Source of the DNA: Deltaproteobacteria bacterium
Lineage (GTDB): Bacteria; Desulfobacterota; Binatia; Binatales; Binataceae
NCBI GenBank assembly: GCA_003161515.1
Contig: PMOH01000088.1
Location: 1-13,905 of the forward strand
DNA length: 13,905 nt
Reading direction: 5' to 3'
Part shown: one piece after another, positions 1 to 6,020 of the stretch
Numbering within the stretch: the stretch's first letter is position 1
Layout: the number at the start of each line of letters is the position of its first letter
Translations under genes and position numbers: made by a program
The notes under the pieces: model-generated
The model's input: only the letters and a program-made list of their open reading frames with translations
Databases searched by the model: none
Told to the model about the DNA's origin: nothing

Positions 1-2
1 CG

Positions 3-284
3 ATGAACATGTCGGATGCGGTGCGGCTGGCGGCCGAGTTGATCGTCAAAATGTACAACGACCAGTACCTGCGCGGGCAGCGCCGGACGGTGACGTCACG
101 GCTGCTCGACCGGCTTGCGATTCGCCCCGGCGGTCGCGACGCGATCGAGACGTTGCCGCGTTCGTTGCCGATCCGCTTCGGGCTTGACCTGATCCGCGCG
201 CGTGAACTAAGCGATGTCGTACGGGGATGGACCGCTGCCCAGGGTGAGGGACAGCAGACCGAGCGCCTGATGGCCGGCCGCTGA
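3..284 (+). CDS. Hypothetical protein, possibly the 3' end of a longer gene
   Basis: The frame is open from the window edge to a TGA stop at 282-284. An ATG lies at 3 and a second at 9, but with only two bases upstream I cannot see a ribosome binding site or tell whether the gene starts here (93 residues) or is the tail of a larger protein. The product is rich in Arg and Leu and probably mostly helical, with no signal peptide, membrane segment or motif that I recognise. Antisense frames are also open here because of the high GC content. Frame choice rests on the soluble, compositionally plausible protein and on the hairpin that follows the stop. No function is proposed. Confidence 0.45.
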   Translation: MNMSDAVRLAAELIVKMYNDQYLRGQRRTVTSRLLDRLAIRPGGRDAIETLPRSLPIRFGLDLIRARELSDVVRGWTAAQGEGQQTERLMAGR

Positions 285-305
285 TTCTGGGGCGCTCGAT
301 AGATC

Positions 306-333
306 CGGTAGTGGGTAGCACTGCCCACTACCG
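306..333. repeat. Perfect 10-bp inverted repeat (possible weak terminator)
   Basis: CGGTAGTGGG at 306-315 pairs perfectly with CCCACTACCG at 324-333 around an 8-nt loop, 21 nt after the upstream stop codon. No T-run follows, so it is not a canonical intrinsic terminator. It could still stabilise the 3' end of the upstream transcript or be a dispersed palindrome. Confidence 0.55.
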
Positions 334-416
334 TTGATCTCGGCGCATCGTGTCAGCCTTCCTGATCGAGTAGCATACCACCCGGGCTTTTTAGCGGGCC
401 ACAGGAGGAACGCACG

Positions 417-758
417 ATGGCGGCAATCGCGGAAGGGGACCGGATCGTCCTCATCGATCGCAGGCTCTTCAAGGACGACAACACCAGGATTTTCGTGGGC
501 ATCGTCGAGACCACCGAAGGCGTTTTGGTTCGCGCCCGCGGCTTTGTCTTTCACGTAAGCTCCTACGAGGTCGCCGGCCAGGAACGCCGCGGCGAAGAGC
601 GCGTGCGCGTGTTCTCGATGGGTAGCGGGGACATCGTGTACCTGCTGCCGCAGGGCCAGGACATCTCGAGGCTGATGCTTAAGCGCTCGCCCAAGTCGAT
701 GACGCTCAGCGACGGGCAATACGCGATGGACCTGAGCGACTTCCTGCTGCGCGCGTAA
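417..758 (+). CDS. Small conserved-looking hypothetical protein, beta-rich
   Basis: 113 residues starting at ATG 417, preceded by a full AGGAGG at 403-408 with 8-nt spacing; this fixes the start and argues against the overlapping antisense frame at 207-719. There is no signal peptide or membrane helix, so it is probably cytoplasmic. The pattern is alternating hydrophobic beta-strand-like segments (residues 8-45 and 60-76), then a charged stretch and a C-terminal segment ending in a DLSDFLLRA-like helix. The compact, beta-rich N-terminal part, about 75 residues long, could be a small barrel, but I do not recognise the family and propose no function. It stands alone: a hairpin precedes it and a 350-nt gap follows. 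Confidence 0.75.
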   Translation: MAAIAEGDRIVLIDRRLFKDDNTRIFVGIVETTEGVLVRARGFVFHVSSYEVAGQERRGEERVRVFSMGSGDIVYLLPQGQDISRLMLKRSPKSMTLSDGQYAMDLSDFLLRA

Positions 759-1110
759 GGCTGCGTCGTATCGATAGCTAACCTTTTCGCGAAGCTTGCC
801 TGAGAAGCTGTCAACAGCTTGAGAAGGATCGCAGAGTTTTTCGCACTGCTGCCTCGCGATCTATCGCAGCCATACTTGAGCTATATGGTTCCCTCGAACC
901 ACTACTTTTAGTTCTCCTCATGACTAATTGTAGGACTTTCGCGATAGCTATTACATCTCATCAAATGCGACTCTGAATAGGTCGGGATCGACGTAAGTAT
1001 CGGGACCGACTTGATCCAGCCCAAACCGCGGTTCTTCCACTCGCCTTTGACCGCGTTCCGCTAGACCAACCACAAATTCCGACAATCCAAGGCCCGAGGA
1101 GTTGATCGAT
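759..1110. other. 352-nt gap; likely leader/promoter region of the stress cluster
   Basis: No convincing gene on either strand. It is visibly more A+T-rich than the flanks. It contains an 8-bp palindrome TTCGCGAA at 786-793, a 6-bp hairpin with a TCAA loop at 805-820, the 9-mer CGATAGCTA twice (772-780 and 942-950), and a tandem 11-bp direct repeat at 982-1010 listed separately. The minus-strand frame at 951-1229 has no ribosome binding site and overlaps the better-supported plus-strand gene. I could not identify a clear -35/-10 pair. Confidence 0.4.
982..1010. promoter_or_regulatory. Tandem 11-bp direct repeat, candidate operator
   Basis: TCGGGATCGAC at 982-992 and TCGGGACCGAC at 1000-1010 match at 10 of 11 positions with an 18-nt period. 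The outer bases also form a GTCGG/CCGAC inverted pair (981-985 and 1006-1010). The repeat lies about 100 nt upstream of the first small gene of the stress cluster. A regulator-binding role is inferred from position only. Confidence 0.25.
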
Positions 1111-1287
1111 ATGCGATTGATTATTGTAGCCGGATTGCTTATGGGCGTGTCGCTGGCGATCGAGTCAGCGCACAGCGCGAACATCAGCGCCAGAGTGGCC
1201 CGCGCGACCAGCGCTGTTCGCGCCCCCATACGTGCGCCATGGTACGTCGCAATGACCGCTGTGCACGCCGCGCCTTTGAGAAGCTGA
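1111..1287 (+). CDS. Small exported peptide, unknown
   Basis: 58 residues from ATG 1111, with GAGGAG at 1096-1101 (9-nt spacing); a TTG at 1102 is in frame but sits too close to that site. Residues 1-22 look like a signal peptide: short basic start (MRL), hydrophobic core IIVAGLLMGVSLAI, then an Ala/Ser-rich region with a possible cleavage around AHSA. The remaining roughly 35 residues are Ala/Arg-rich with no motif that I recognise. It heads a series of small same-strand genes with similarly strong ribosome binding sites, which supports its being real. An antisense frame (951-1229) overlaps it. It might also be a chance or decayed frame. Confidence 0.4.
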   Translation: MRLIIVAGLLMGVSLAIESAHSANISARVARATSAVRAPIRAPWYVAMTAVHAAPLRS

Positions 1288-1349
1288 TTTTGGTCGCGGC
1301 CAGGTAAGCAGCAAGTCGAAGTAACCTTAAACTTTGGAGGTGAACGGAA

Positions 1350-1430
1350 ATGAAATATGGAATCGCATGGCTACTAGGAGTCCCGATATCGGTTCTGGTC
1401 ATTTGGTTCGTGCTCAGTCATGTACTTTGA
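1350..1430 (+). CDS. 26-residue single-pass membrane microprotein
   Basis: A very short gene starting at ATG 1350 with GGAGG at 1336-1340 (9-nt spacing) and stopping at TGA 1428-1430. The product begins MKYGIAWLLGVP, continues with an uninterrupted hydrophobic stretch (ISVLVIWFVLSHVL) and is essentially one membrane helix with a Lys at the N-terminal end. Tiny proteins of the type MKxxxxWLLGVPxxxxxxxxL occur in many Gram-negative genomes near stress genes; this is my recollection of the family, not a search result. It lies 26 nt upstream of the BON-domain gene and is probably in the same transcription unit. It probably inserts in the inner membrane; function unknown. Confidence 0.6.
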   Translation: MKYGIAWLLGVPISVLVIWFVLSHVL

Positions 1431-1456
1431 AATCAGATAACAGGAGGTAATCAACG

Positions 1457-1840
1457 TTGAAAAGAATTGCATTAACCTTGATGCTGTCTTCGGCATTGTT
1501 GGGACTAGGTACCATTACGATGGCGCAAGACTCGAAGCCGGTCGCTCCCGACAACTCGGCAGTCAATGTTAGAGATCGCGCCCCGGACGCGATGACCGCG
1601 GGCGAACAGTCGAGCGCAACAAACGATGTGGCACTCACCCGCAATATACGGAGAGCGGTGATCAGAGATCACTCGCTCTCGATGCTGGCGCATAACGTGA
1701 AGATCGTCAGTGCGAACGGCAACGTGACGTTGCGGGGTCCAGTCAACAGCGAAGCGGAAAAAGTTGCAATCGCGGGCAAAGCGAAGGCACTCGCAGGCGC
1801 GGGCAATGTCGACAACCAACTCGAAGTCAAAACTCAGTAG
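1457..1840 (+). CDS. Exported BON-domain protein (OsmY-like)
   Basis: 127 residues from a TTG start at 1457, chosen because a perfect AGGAGG (1442-1447) lies 9 nt upstream and the first residues form a classical signal peptide (MKRIALTLMLSSALLGLG..., likely cleavage after TMA at about residue 23). A flexible polar linker (24-56) precedes one BON domain at about 57-126, with the typical pattern of helix, beta (VKIVSANGNVTLRGPV), helix (NSEAEKVAIAGKAKALAG) and a final beta strand (VDNQLEV). BON domains bind phospholipids or envelope components; OsmY-type proteins are periplasmic and induced by osmotic and envelope stress. The usual OsmY has two BON copies; this one has one. It sits 12 nt upstream of the YflT-like gene, so co-transcription is likely. 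Confidence 0.85.
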   Translation: MKRIALTLMLSSALLGLGTITMAQDSKPVAPDNSAVNVRDRAPDAMTAGEQSSATNDVALTRNIRRAVIRDHSLSMLAHNVKIVSANGNVTLRGPVNSEAEKVAIAGKAKALAGAGNVDNQLEVKTQ

Positions 1841-1852
1841 TAAGGAGCCAAG

Positions 1853-2398
1853 ATGTCTAAGAAGGCAGTATTCGGTATAGCAAAGAGTGAATCTCAGGCA
1901 ATCATGATAGCCGACAATTTAAGAGCGGCTGGCTTTAGCCACAACGACGTGTCGGTTCTGTTCCCCGACAAGCAGGGAACCAAGGATTTCGCCCACGAGC
2001 AACACACCAAGGCTCCTGAGGGCGCTGCTACCGGCGCAGGCACTGGCGCGGTCCTGGGCGGAGCGTTGGGCTGGATGGTTGGTATCGGAGCACTGGCGAT
2101 TCCAGGGCTCGGCGTCTTTATCGCAGCGGGTCCTATCATGGCAGCTCTGGCGGGCGCAGCTGGCGGCGCGGCAGCCGGAGGCCTTACCGGCGCGCTCATC
2201 GGTATGGGTATTCCGGAATATGAGGCGAAACGCTACGAGGGAAAGATCAAAGATGGGAACATCTTGCTCTCCGTCCATACCGAGGATAGCAAGGAGCGCG
2301 ATCGCGCGAAGAAAATCCTCGAGGCCGGTGGTGCCGTGGACATCTCCTATACCGGTGAGGCTTCTGTTCCCAAGGAACAGCAGCCAGCCGCTCACTGA
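1853..2398 (+). CDS. Glycine-zipper, YflT/general-stress-protein-like
   Basis: 181 residues from ATG 1853 with AAGGAG at 1842-1847 (5-nt spacing). Residues 4-40 form a ferredoxin-like beta-alpha-beta start (AVFGIAKSESQAIMIADNLR..., then VSVLFPD) typical of proteins described as heat-induced stress protein YflT / general stress 17M. Residues 57-118 are a long Gly/Ala-rich hydrophobic block with GxxxG repeats (a glycine zipper) that could form a membrane hairpin. The block is followed by IPEYEAKRYEGKIKDG and a second beta-alpha unit (ILLSVHTEDSKERDRAKKIL) that closes the fold. The role is presumed to be stress tolerance; the molecular function of the family is unknown. It lies between the BON gene and the DUF6582-like gene, consistent with a stress operon. 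Confidence 0.8.
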   Translation: MSKKAVFGIAKSESQAIMIADNLRAAGFSHNDVSVLFPDKQGTKDFAHEQHTKAPEGAATGAGTGAVLGGALGWMVGIGALAIPGLGVFIAAGPIMAALAGAAGGAAAGGLTGALIGMGIPEYEAKRYEGKIKDGNILLSVHTEDSKERDRAKKILEAGGAVDISYTGEASVPKEQQPAAH

Positions 2399-2410
2399 TA
2401 GGCAGCACGT

Positions 2411-2441
2411 TGTAGGTGGGATCTCTTCGATCCCACCTACA
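2411..2441 (+). repeat. Perfect 13-bp hairpin between two stress genes
   Basis: TGTAGGTGGGATC at 2411-2423 pairs perfectly with GATCCCACCTACA at 2429-2441, with loop TCTTC. The 3' arm ends 5 nt before the GGAGG (2447-2451) of the next gene. No T-run follows, so it is not a standard terminator. It could modulate expression of the downstream gene, protect mRNA ends, or be a dispersed palindrome. Confidence 0.8.
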
Positions 2442-2458
2442 TATCTGGAGGATGCGAA

Positions 2459-2671
2459 ATGGCAAAGCTAACCACCAAAGCCCGCAAAAAAGTTCCTGCC
2501 AAAGAATTCGGTGAACCGGGAAAACGCGCGTATCCAATGCCGGATAAGGCGCATGCTGCCAATGCAAAGGCTCGCGCAGCCCAGATGGTCAAGAAAGGCA
2601 AACTATCAGAATCGGAAAAAAAGAAGATTGACGCCAAGGCAAACAAAATGCTTGGCCATACGGCAAAGTAG
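2459..2671 (+). CDS. Small basic protein, DUF6582-like
   Basis: 70 residues from ATG 2459, with GGAGG at 2447-2451 (7-nt spacing). It is highly basic (many Lys, plus Arg), with the recognisable pattern LTTKARKKVPAKEFGEPGKR near the start, then YPMPDKAHAANAKARAAQMV and a Lys-rich helix ending DAKANKMLG. Proteins with LTTxARxxLPxxxF...YPIPDxxHAxNAxAR are a common small family (I recall it as DUF6582), sometimes encoded near Ku/LigD, phage or stress genes. Function is unknown; the charge suggests nucleic-acid association. It is separated from the previous gene by the hairpin at 2411-2441. A second ATG at 2452 is out of frame. Confidence 0.75.
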   Translation: MAKLTTKARKKVPAKEFGEPGKRAYPMPDKAHAANAKARAAQMVKKGKLSESEKKKIDAKANKMLGHTAK

Positions 2672-2802
2672 AGGACGTAGTCTTCAACTTCCGCTTCCAT
2701 TCTTTCGTCCCGCCGAAGCGGGAGATGCTGTAAGTTAGAAGAAGAGCCTGCGCAGCGTTTGCAACGCTTGAGTTTCTCGCAAACTTGGGTAGCTTTGCCG
2801 GT
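2672..2802 (+). other. Leader with two small hairpins upstream of the transporter gene
   Basis: TCCCGC at 2708-2713 and GCGGGA at 2718-2723 pair around a CGAA tetraloop; AGCGTT at 2754-2759 and AACGCT at 2763-2768 pair around TGC. Neither is followed by a T-run. The transporter gene starts 34 nt after the second hairpin. I do not recognise a known riboswitch such as the Mn-responsive yybP-ykoY or the M-box. Confidence 0.4.
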
Positions 2803-4158
2803 ATGTCGAAAAAAGCCGTCAGCGCCGGGGCAGGTCGACATGCGTCCGCGAAATCCTCCTGGTTCTCGCGGCTGCCCGGCTATTTCAAAGCTCTCGGCCC
2901 CGGCATCGTAACCGGGGCAGCCGACGACGACCCCAGCGGCATCGCAACCTACTCGCAAGTCGGCGCGCAGTTCGGCTTCGCGATGCTATGGACGATGCTT
3001 GTCAGCTACCCGCTCATGGCGGGAATCCAGGAAATCAGCGCATGGATAGGTAGAGTGACCGGTATAGGTCTGGCCGGTAACATCCGGCGTCACTACCCAC
3101 CGATGGTCGTCAACACCTTAGTCGCATTTTTACTAATCGCGAATGTTTTTAACCTGGGCGCAGATCTGGGCGCGATGGGAAGTGCACTAAAATTGGTGGT
3201 AGCGGGACCCGAGCAACTATATACCATCCTGTTTGGAGTGGTTTCGGTCATAGCTGCAATTGTTTTTCCCTACGAGCAATACGCCCAGTACTTGAAGTGG
3301 ACTACATTAGTATTGTTCGTGTACGCCGCTACTGCCTTTACGGTTCATATTCCGTTGAAGCCCGTGCTGCTCGGGACCTTCATCCCGTCGCTGTCTTTTT
3401 CGAATAGCTATCTCACTGCGCTGACCGCCGTGCTTGGAACGACGATAAGTCCATACCTCTTTTTCTGGCAGGCGTCGGTGGAAGTGGCGGAACAGAAGGC
3501 TGCGCCGCGCGAAAAGCCGCTTAAGTTCGCGCCCAGTCAGGCGCCAGCGCAACTCGAGCGGATGCGCGGCGACACTTATCTCGGGATGGCATTTTCCAAC
3601 ATCATCGCGTTCTTCATCATCCTCGACACCGCCGCCGTCCTGCACGCCCACGGCATCACCGACATTCAGACTGGAGCGCAAGCCGCCGAAGCGCTACGGC
3701 CATTAGCAGGTGAGTTGGCATTCCTGCTCTTCAGCCTGGGTATTATAGGAACCGGGTTGATAGCTATTCCGGTGCTTGCGGGTTCTTCAGCCTACGCACT
3801 AGCCGAGACCCTTAAGTGGCCGATAGGACTCGAGCGCAAACTGCAACGTGCGAAAGGATTCTACGGAATTCTAACCGTGGCGACTCTGCTGGGCGTCGGG
3901 TTGAATTTTATAGGACTGAATCCTATCAAAGCTCTGTTCTGGAGCGCGGTGATCAACGGTGTTGCAGCAGTTCCTATAATGGTCGTGATGATGCTCATGA
4001 CCGCCAACAAAAATATCACCGGAGGGCTACGATTACCTGCTCCTCAGCGGGTCATAGGATGGATAGCCACCGGCGTAATGTTTATCGTCGCCGCCAGCAT
4101 GATCGCGACGATGATATTGAGCGCGTGGCCCGGCGCCGGCCAGGCTTCGGGTCATTGA
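2803..4158 (+). CDS. NRAMP-family metal-ion transporter homologue with altered motifs
   Basis: 451 residues from ATG 2803. A TTG at 2785 in the same frame would add six residues; neither start has a clear ribosome binding site. After a basic N-tail come about 11 hydrophobic segments. Segment 1 carries GAADDDPSGIATYSQ (about 38-52), aligning with the NRAMP TM1 motif DPGN. Segment 6 carries TTISPYLFFWQASVEVAE (about 213-230), aligning with the TM6 MPH motif. This identifies an inner-membrane NRAMP-superfamily protein. However, the TM1 Asn is replaced by Gly, and the TM6 Met and His by Ser and Tyr, so the usual Mn/Fe coordination is not intact. Substrate is therefore uncertain; NRAMP-related Mg transporters are one known group with altered sites. 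It ends directly against the convergent hydrolase gene. Confidence 0.85.
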   Translation: MSKKAVSAGAGRHASAKSSWFSRLPGYFKALGPGIVTGAADDDPSGIATYSQVGAQFGFAMLWTMLVSYPLMAGIQEISAWIGRVTGIGLAGNIRRHYPPMVVNTLVAFLLIANVFNLGADLGAMGSALKLVVAGPEQLYTILFGVVSVIAAIVFPYEQYAQYLKWTTLVLFVYAATAFTVHIPLKPVLLGTFIPSLSFSNSYLTALTAVLGTTISPYLFFWQASVEVAEQKAAPREKPLKFAPSQAPAQLERMRGDTYLGMAFSNIIAFFIILDTAAVLHAHGITDIQTGAQAAEALRPLAGELAFLLFSLGIIGTGLIAIPVLAGSSAYALAETLKWPIGLERKLQRAKGFYGILTVATLLGVGLNFIGLNPIKALFWSAVINGVAAVPIMVVMMLMTANKNITGGLRLPAPQRVIGWIATGVMFIVAASMIATMILSAWPGAGQASGH

Positions 4159-5028
4159 CTACAGCTTCTCGACGAATTCTATAATCGCTGCCGCGGTATC
4201 GCGCGGATTGTCCAGCGGCACGTGATGGAACGCGCGCGGAATTTCCTTCATCACCGATCCTTTGATCTTCCGATGCATCGCGGCGACGTGTCCCGGACCT
4301 ACCAGCCCGCTTTGATCGCCGCGCAGCAGCAACGTCGGCATCTTGATCTTTCTGATCTTCGGCCGCGTCATCCTGGCGCCATGCTTGCGCCATGCCCGCG
4401 TTTCCGGATCGAAGCGAAACGCCCACGTGCCATTGGGAAGCTGTTCGGCGCCAAGTAGCGCGAGCCGCTCGATTTCCAGCCGCGTCAGGTTCGTCTCGGG
4501 CGGCTGCAAGCGAAATTTCTTGATGATGTCGCCGGCCGAGCGCAACTCGGGACGAACGCCGCCATGCGAGCGCCGGCGCCATCGCCACATCAGTCGCCGA
4601 AACAGCGGCGGCGGTCCGTGCGGCGCATCGACGATTATCAACGCCTCAAGCAACTCCGGATGCGTGACTGCGACCCACTGCGCAACCGCGCCACCCATCG
4701 AATGTCCGACCAGGATCACGCGCTTGCCGAGATTTTCGATCAAGCCGCGCACGTCATTCAGATACGCCGGCGGCCCGTAAACTCCCGATTTCGCCCATTG
4801 GCTGCGGCCATGTCCGCGAAAATCGAGCGCGAGCACGCGCCCATACGCCGTCAGCAGTGGTGCGACGCCATCCCACCAATGCACGTGCGCCGCGCCGCCG
4901 TGCAGCAAAACGAAAGTGTGTTTGTCGGGATCGCCGCCCCAATCCAGATAGTGAAGCTTGAGTCCTTCAACCTCGACGTACCGATGGGTCGGCTCCGCGA
5001 GCGCGGTAGCCGCTTGCTGTTGTGCCAT
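4159..5028 (-). CDS. Alpha/beta-fold hydrolase
   Basis: 289 residues, ATG at 5028 read leftward with a modest GCAGG-type ribosome binding site. It shows the standard alpha/beta hydrolase order: oxyanion-hole motif LLHGG (about 41-45), LALDFRGHGRS (67-77), nucleophile elbow GHSMGG with Ser110, cap region 135-225, the likely acid Asp238 in LLRGDQSG, and a catalytic His at 268 or 269 in AFHHVPLDNP. Length matches the single-domain family (esterases, C-C hydrolases, haloalkane dehalogenases). The Ser nucleophile excludes a haloalkane dehalogenase, which uses Asp. No signal peptide, so cytoplasmic. Substrate unknown. It faces an SDR gene across a 105-nt divergent intergenic region, so shared regulation is possible. 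Confidence 0.88.
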   Translation of the reverse strand: MAQQQAATALAEPTHRYVEVEGLKLHYLDWGGDPDKHTFVLLHGGAAHVHWWDGVAPLLTAYGRVLALDFRGHGRSQWAKSGVYGPPAYLNDVRGLIENLGKRVILVGHSMGGAVAQWVAVTHPELLEALIIVDAPHGPPPLFRRLMWRWRRRSHGGVRPELRSAGDIIKKFRLQPPETNLTRLEIERLALLGAEQLPNGTWAFRFDPETRAWRKHGARMTRPKIRKIKMPTLLLRGDQSGLVGPGHVAAMHRKIKGSVMKEIPRAFHHVPLDNPRDTAAAIIEFVEKL

Positions 5029-5133
5029 AACCTGCGATTCTATTCGACGCGGGATGGTGAGGATAGATTTTCATGGGCGATTCGTCATGCTAACAACCGC
5101 AGCAGAACAGAGACTGCCAAGGAGTATCTTTCG
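5029..5133. promoter_or_regulatory. Divergent promoter region between hydrolase and SDR
   Basis: 105 nt separate the start codons of the leftward hydrolase and the rightward SDR, so both promoters must lie here or within the genes. AAGGAG at 5119-5124 is the SDR ribosome binding site. I see no convincing -35/-10 pair or operator. Confidence 0.35.
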
Positions 5134-5919
5134 ATGGCTTTGAGACTCGAAAACAAGAACGCATTGATCACCGGCGGCGCCAGCGGCATCGGACGCGCGA
5201 CTGCGATTCGATTTGCCGAAGAAGGCGCCAACGTCTTCGTCGCCGACCGCCATCTCGCCGCCGCCGAGGAAACCGCCGCCGCAGTGAAAAAACTCGGGCG
5301 CAAGGCGGTCGCGTACCAGGTTGATACCAGCGACGAGGCGCAGGTGAACGCGATGGTCGCGCAGATGGTGAAGGATCTCGGCGGCGTCAACATCGTCGTC
5401 GCCGCGGCGGGAATCTCGCACGCGCACTACGGCGAGGAAGGCCAGCCCGACATCACATTTCTCAGCAACAAATCCTTCGCCAACTGGCGCAAGGTCTTGA
5501 GCGTCAACCTCGACGGAGTATTCCTGACCGATCGCGCATGCGCACAAGCGATGATCGAAGCCGGCAAGGGCGGACGCATCATAAATATCGCGTCAGCCGC
5601 GGCGCGACTGCCGACTCCGGGCGTCGGCGAGTATTCCGTCAGCAAGGCCGGCGTCTGGATGCTGACGCGCGTGCTCGCGACAGAGTTGGCGCCGTTCAAT
5701 ATTACCGCCAACGCGATCGGCCCCGGCTTCATCAAGACTCCGATGACAGCGCAGATTTCGGACATGGCCAACATGACGCCGCTGATGGATCGCGTGCCGA
5801 TGAAGAAAATGGGCGAGCCGGTTGACGTCGCCAACACCGCGCTCTTCCTCGCGAGTGAAGAGGGCCGCTACTACACCGGCTCGATCCTGCACCCCGACGG
5901 CGGCATCGTCATGCAGTGA
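5134..5919 (+). CDS. SDR-family NAD(H)-type oxidoreductase
   Basis: 261 residues from ATG 5134, chosen for AAGGAG at 5119-5124 (9-nt spacing). The reading frame stays open upstream over the hydrolase gene but has no start signal there. Classical short-chain dehydrogenase: TGGASGIG cofactor loop (13-20), Asp38 at the end of the second beta strand (VFVADRH), which favours NAD over NADP, AAAG at 90-93, Asn125 in NLDGVF, catalytic Ser154 (NIAS), Tyr167 and Lys171 (YSVSK), then GPGFIKTPM (197-204). The C-terminus PDGGIVMQ is typical. It oxidises or reduces an alcohol/ketone pair; substrate cannot be told. Divergent from the hydrolase, and followed by a palindromic repeat. Confidence 0.88.
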   Translation: MALRLENKNALITGGASGIGRATAIRFAEEGANVFVADRHLAAAEETAAAVKKLGRKAVAYQVDTSDEAQVNAMVAQMVKDLGGVNIVVAAAGISHAHYGEEGQPDITFLSNKSFANWRKVLSVNLDGVFLTDRACAQAMIEAGKGGRIINIASAAARLPTPGVGEYSVSKAGVWMLTRVLATELAPFNITANAIGPGFIKTPMTAQISDMANMTPLMDRVPMKKMGEPVDVANTALFLASEEGRYYTGSILHPDGGIVMQ

Positions 5920-5986
5920 GAGTCGAAGACCTCGCGCGATTGTTCCACGTCCCTCGAGGGAAGGGACTACTCCCAATAATCCGGTC

Positions 5987-6020
5987 CCCCTTCCCGCTCG
6001 GGAAGGGGTTAGGGGTTAGG
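5987..6020. repeat. REP-like C-rich hairpin with TTAGGGGTTAGG tail
   Basis: CCCCTTCCCG at 5987-5996 pairs perfectly with CGGGAAGGGG at 5999-6008 (2-nt loop in the fully paired form), followed by TTAGGGGTTAGG. A related arrangement (C-rich/G-rich stem, then TTAGGG or GTGAGGG-type tail) recurs at 9223-9256 and 13520-13574, suggesting a dispersed intergenic repeat family. It ends directly at the likely TTG start of the next gene. Confidence 0.65.

Noticed and set aside
207..719. Minus-strand 170-codon frame
   Set aside because: Antisense to the gene at 417-758, which has a perfect AGGAGG; composition looks like a shadow frame.
951..1229. Minus-strand 92-codon frame with a signal-like N-terminus
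   Set aside because: No ribosome binding site upstream, no family resemblance, and it conflicts with the plus-strand peptide gene that has GAGGAG at ideal spacing. Not fully excluded.
2411..2441. Intrinsic terminator between the YflT-like and DUF6582-like genes
   Set aside because: The stem is strong but is not followed by a T-run, and the next gene's ribosome binding site starts 5 nt later.
2672..2802. Metal riboswitch (yybP-ykoY or M-box) ahead of the NRAMP gene
   Set aside because: Only two short hairpins are present; the conserved cores of those classes are not visible.
4564..5133. Upstream extension of the SDR reading frame (open from 4564)
   Set aside because: It runs antisense through the alpha/beta hydrolase; the SDR fold begins at ATG 5134 with its own AAGGAG.
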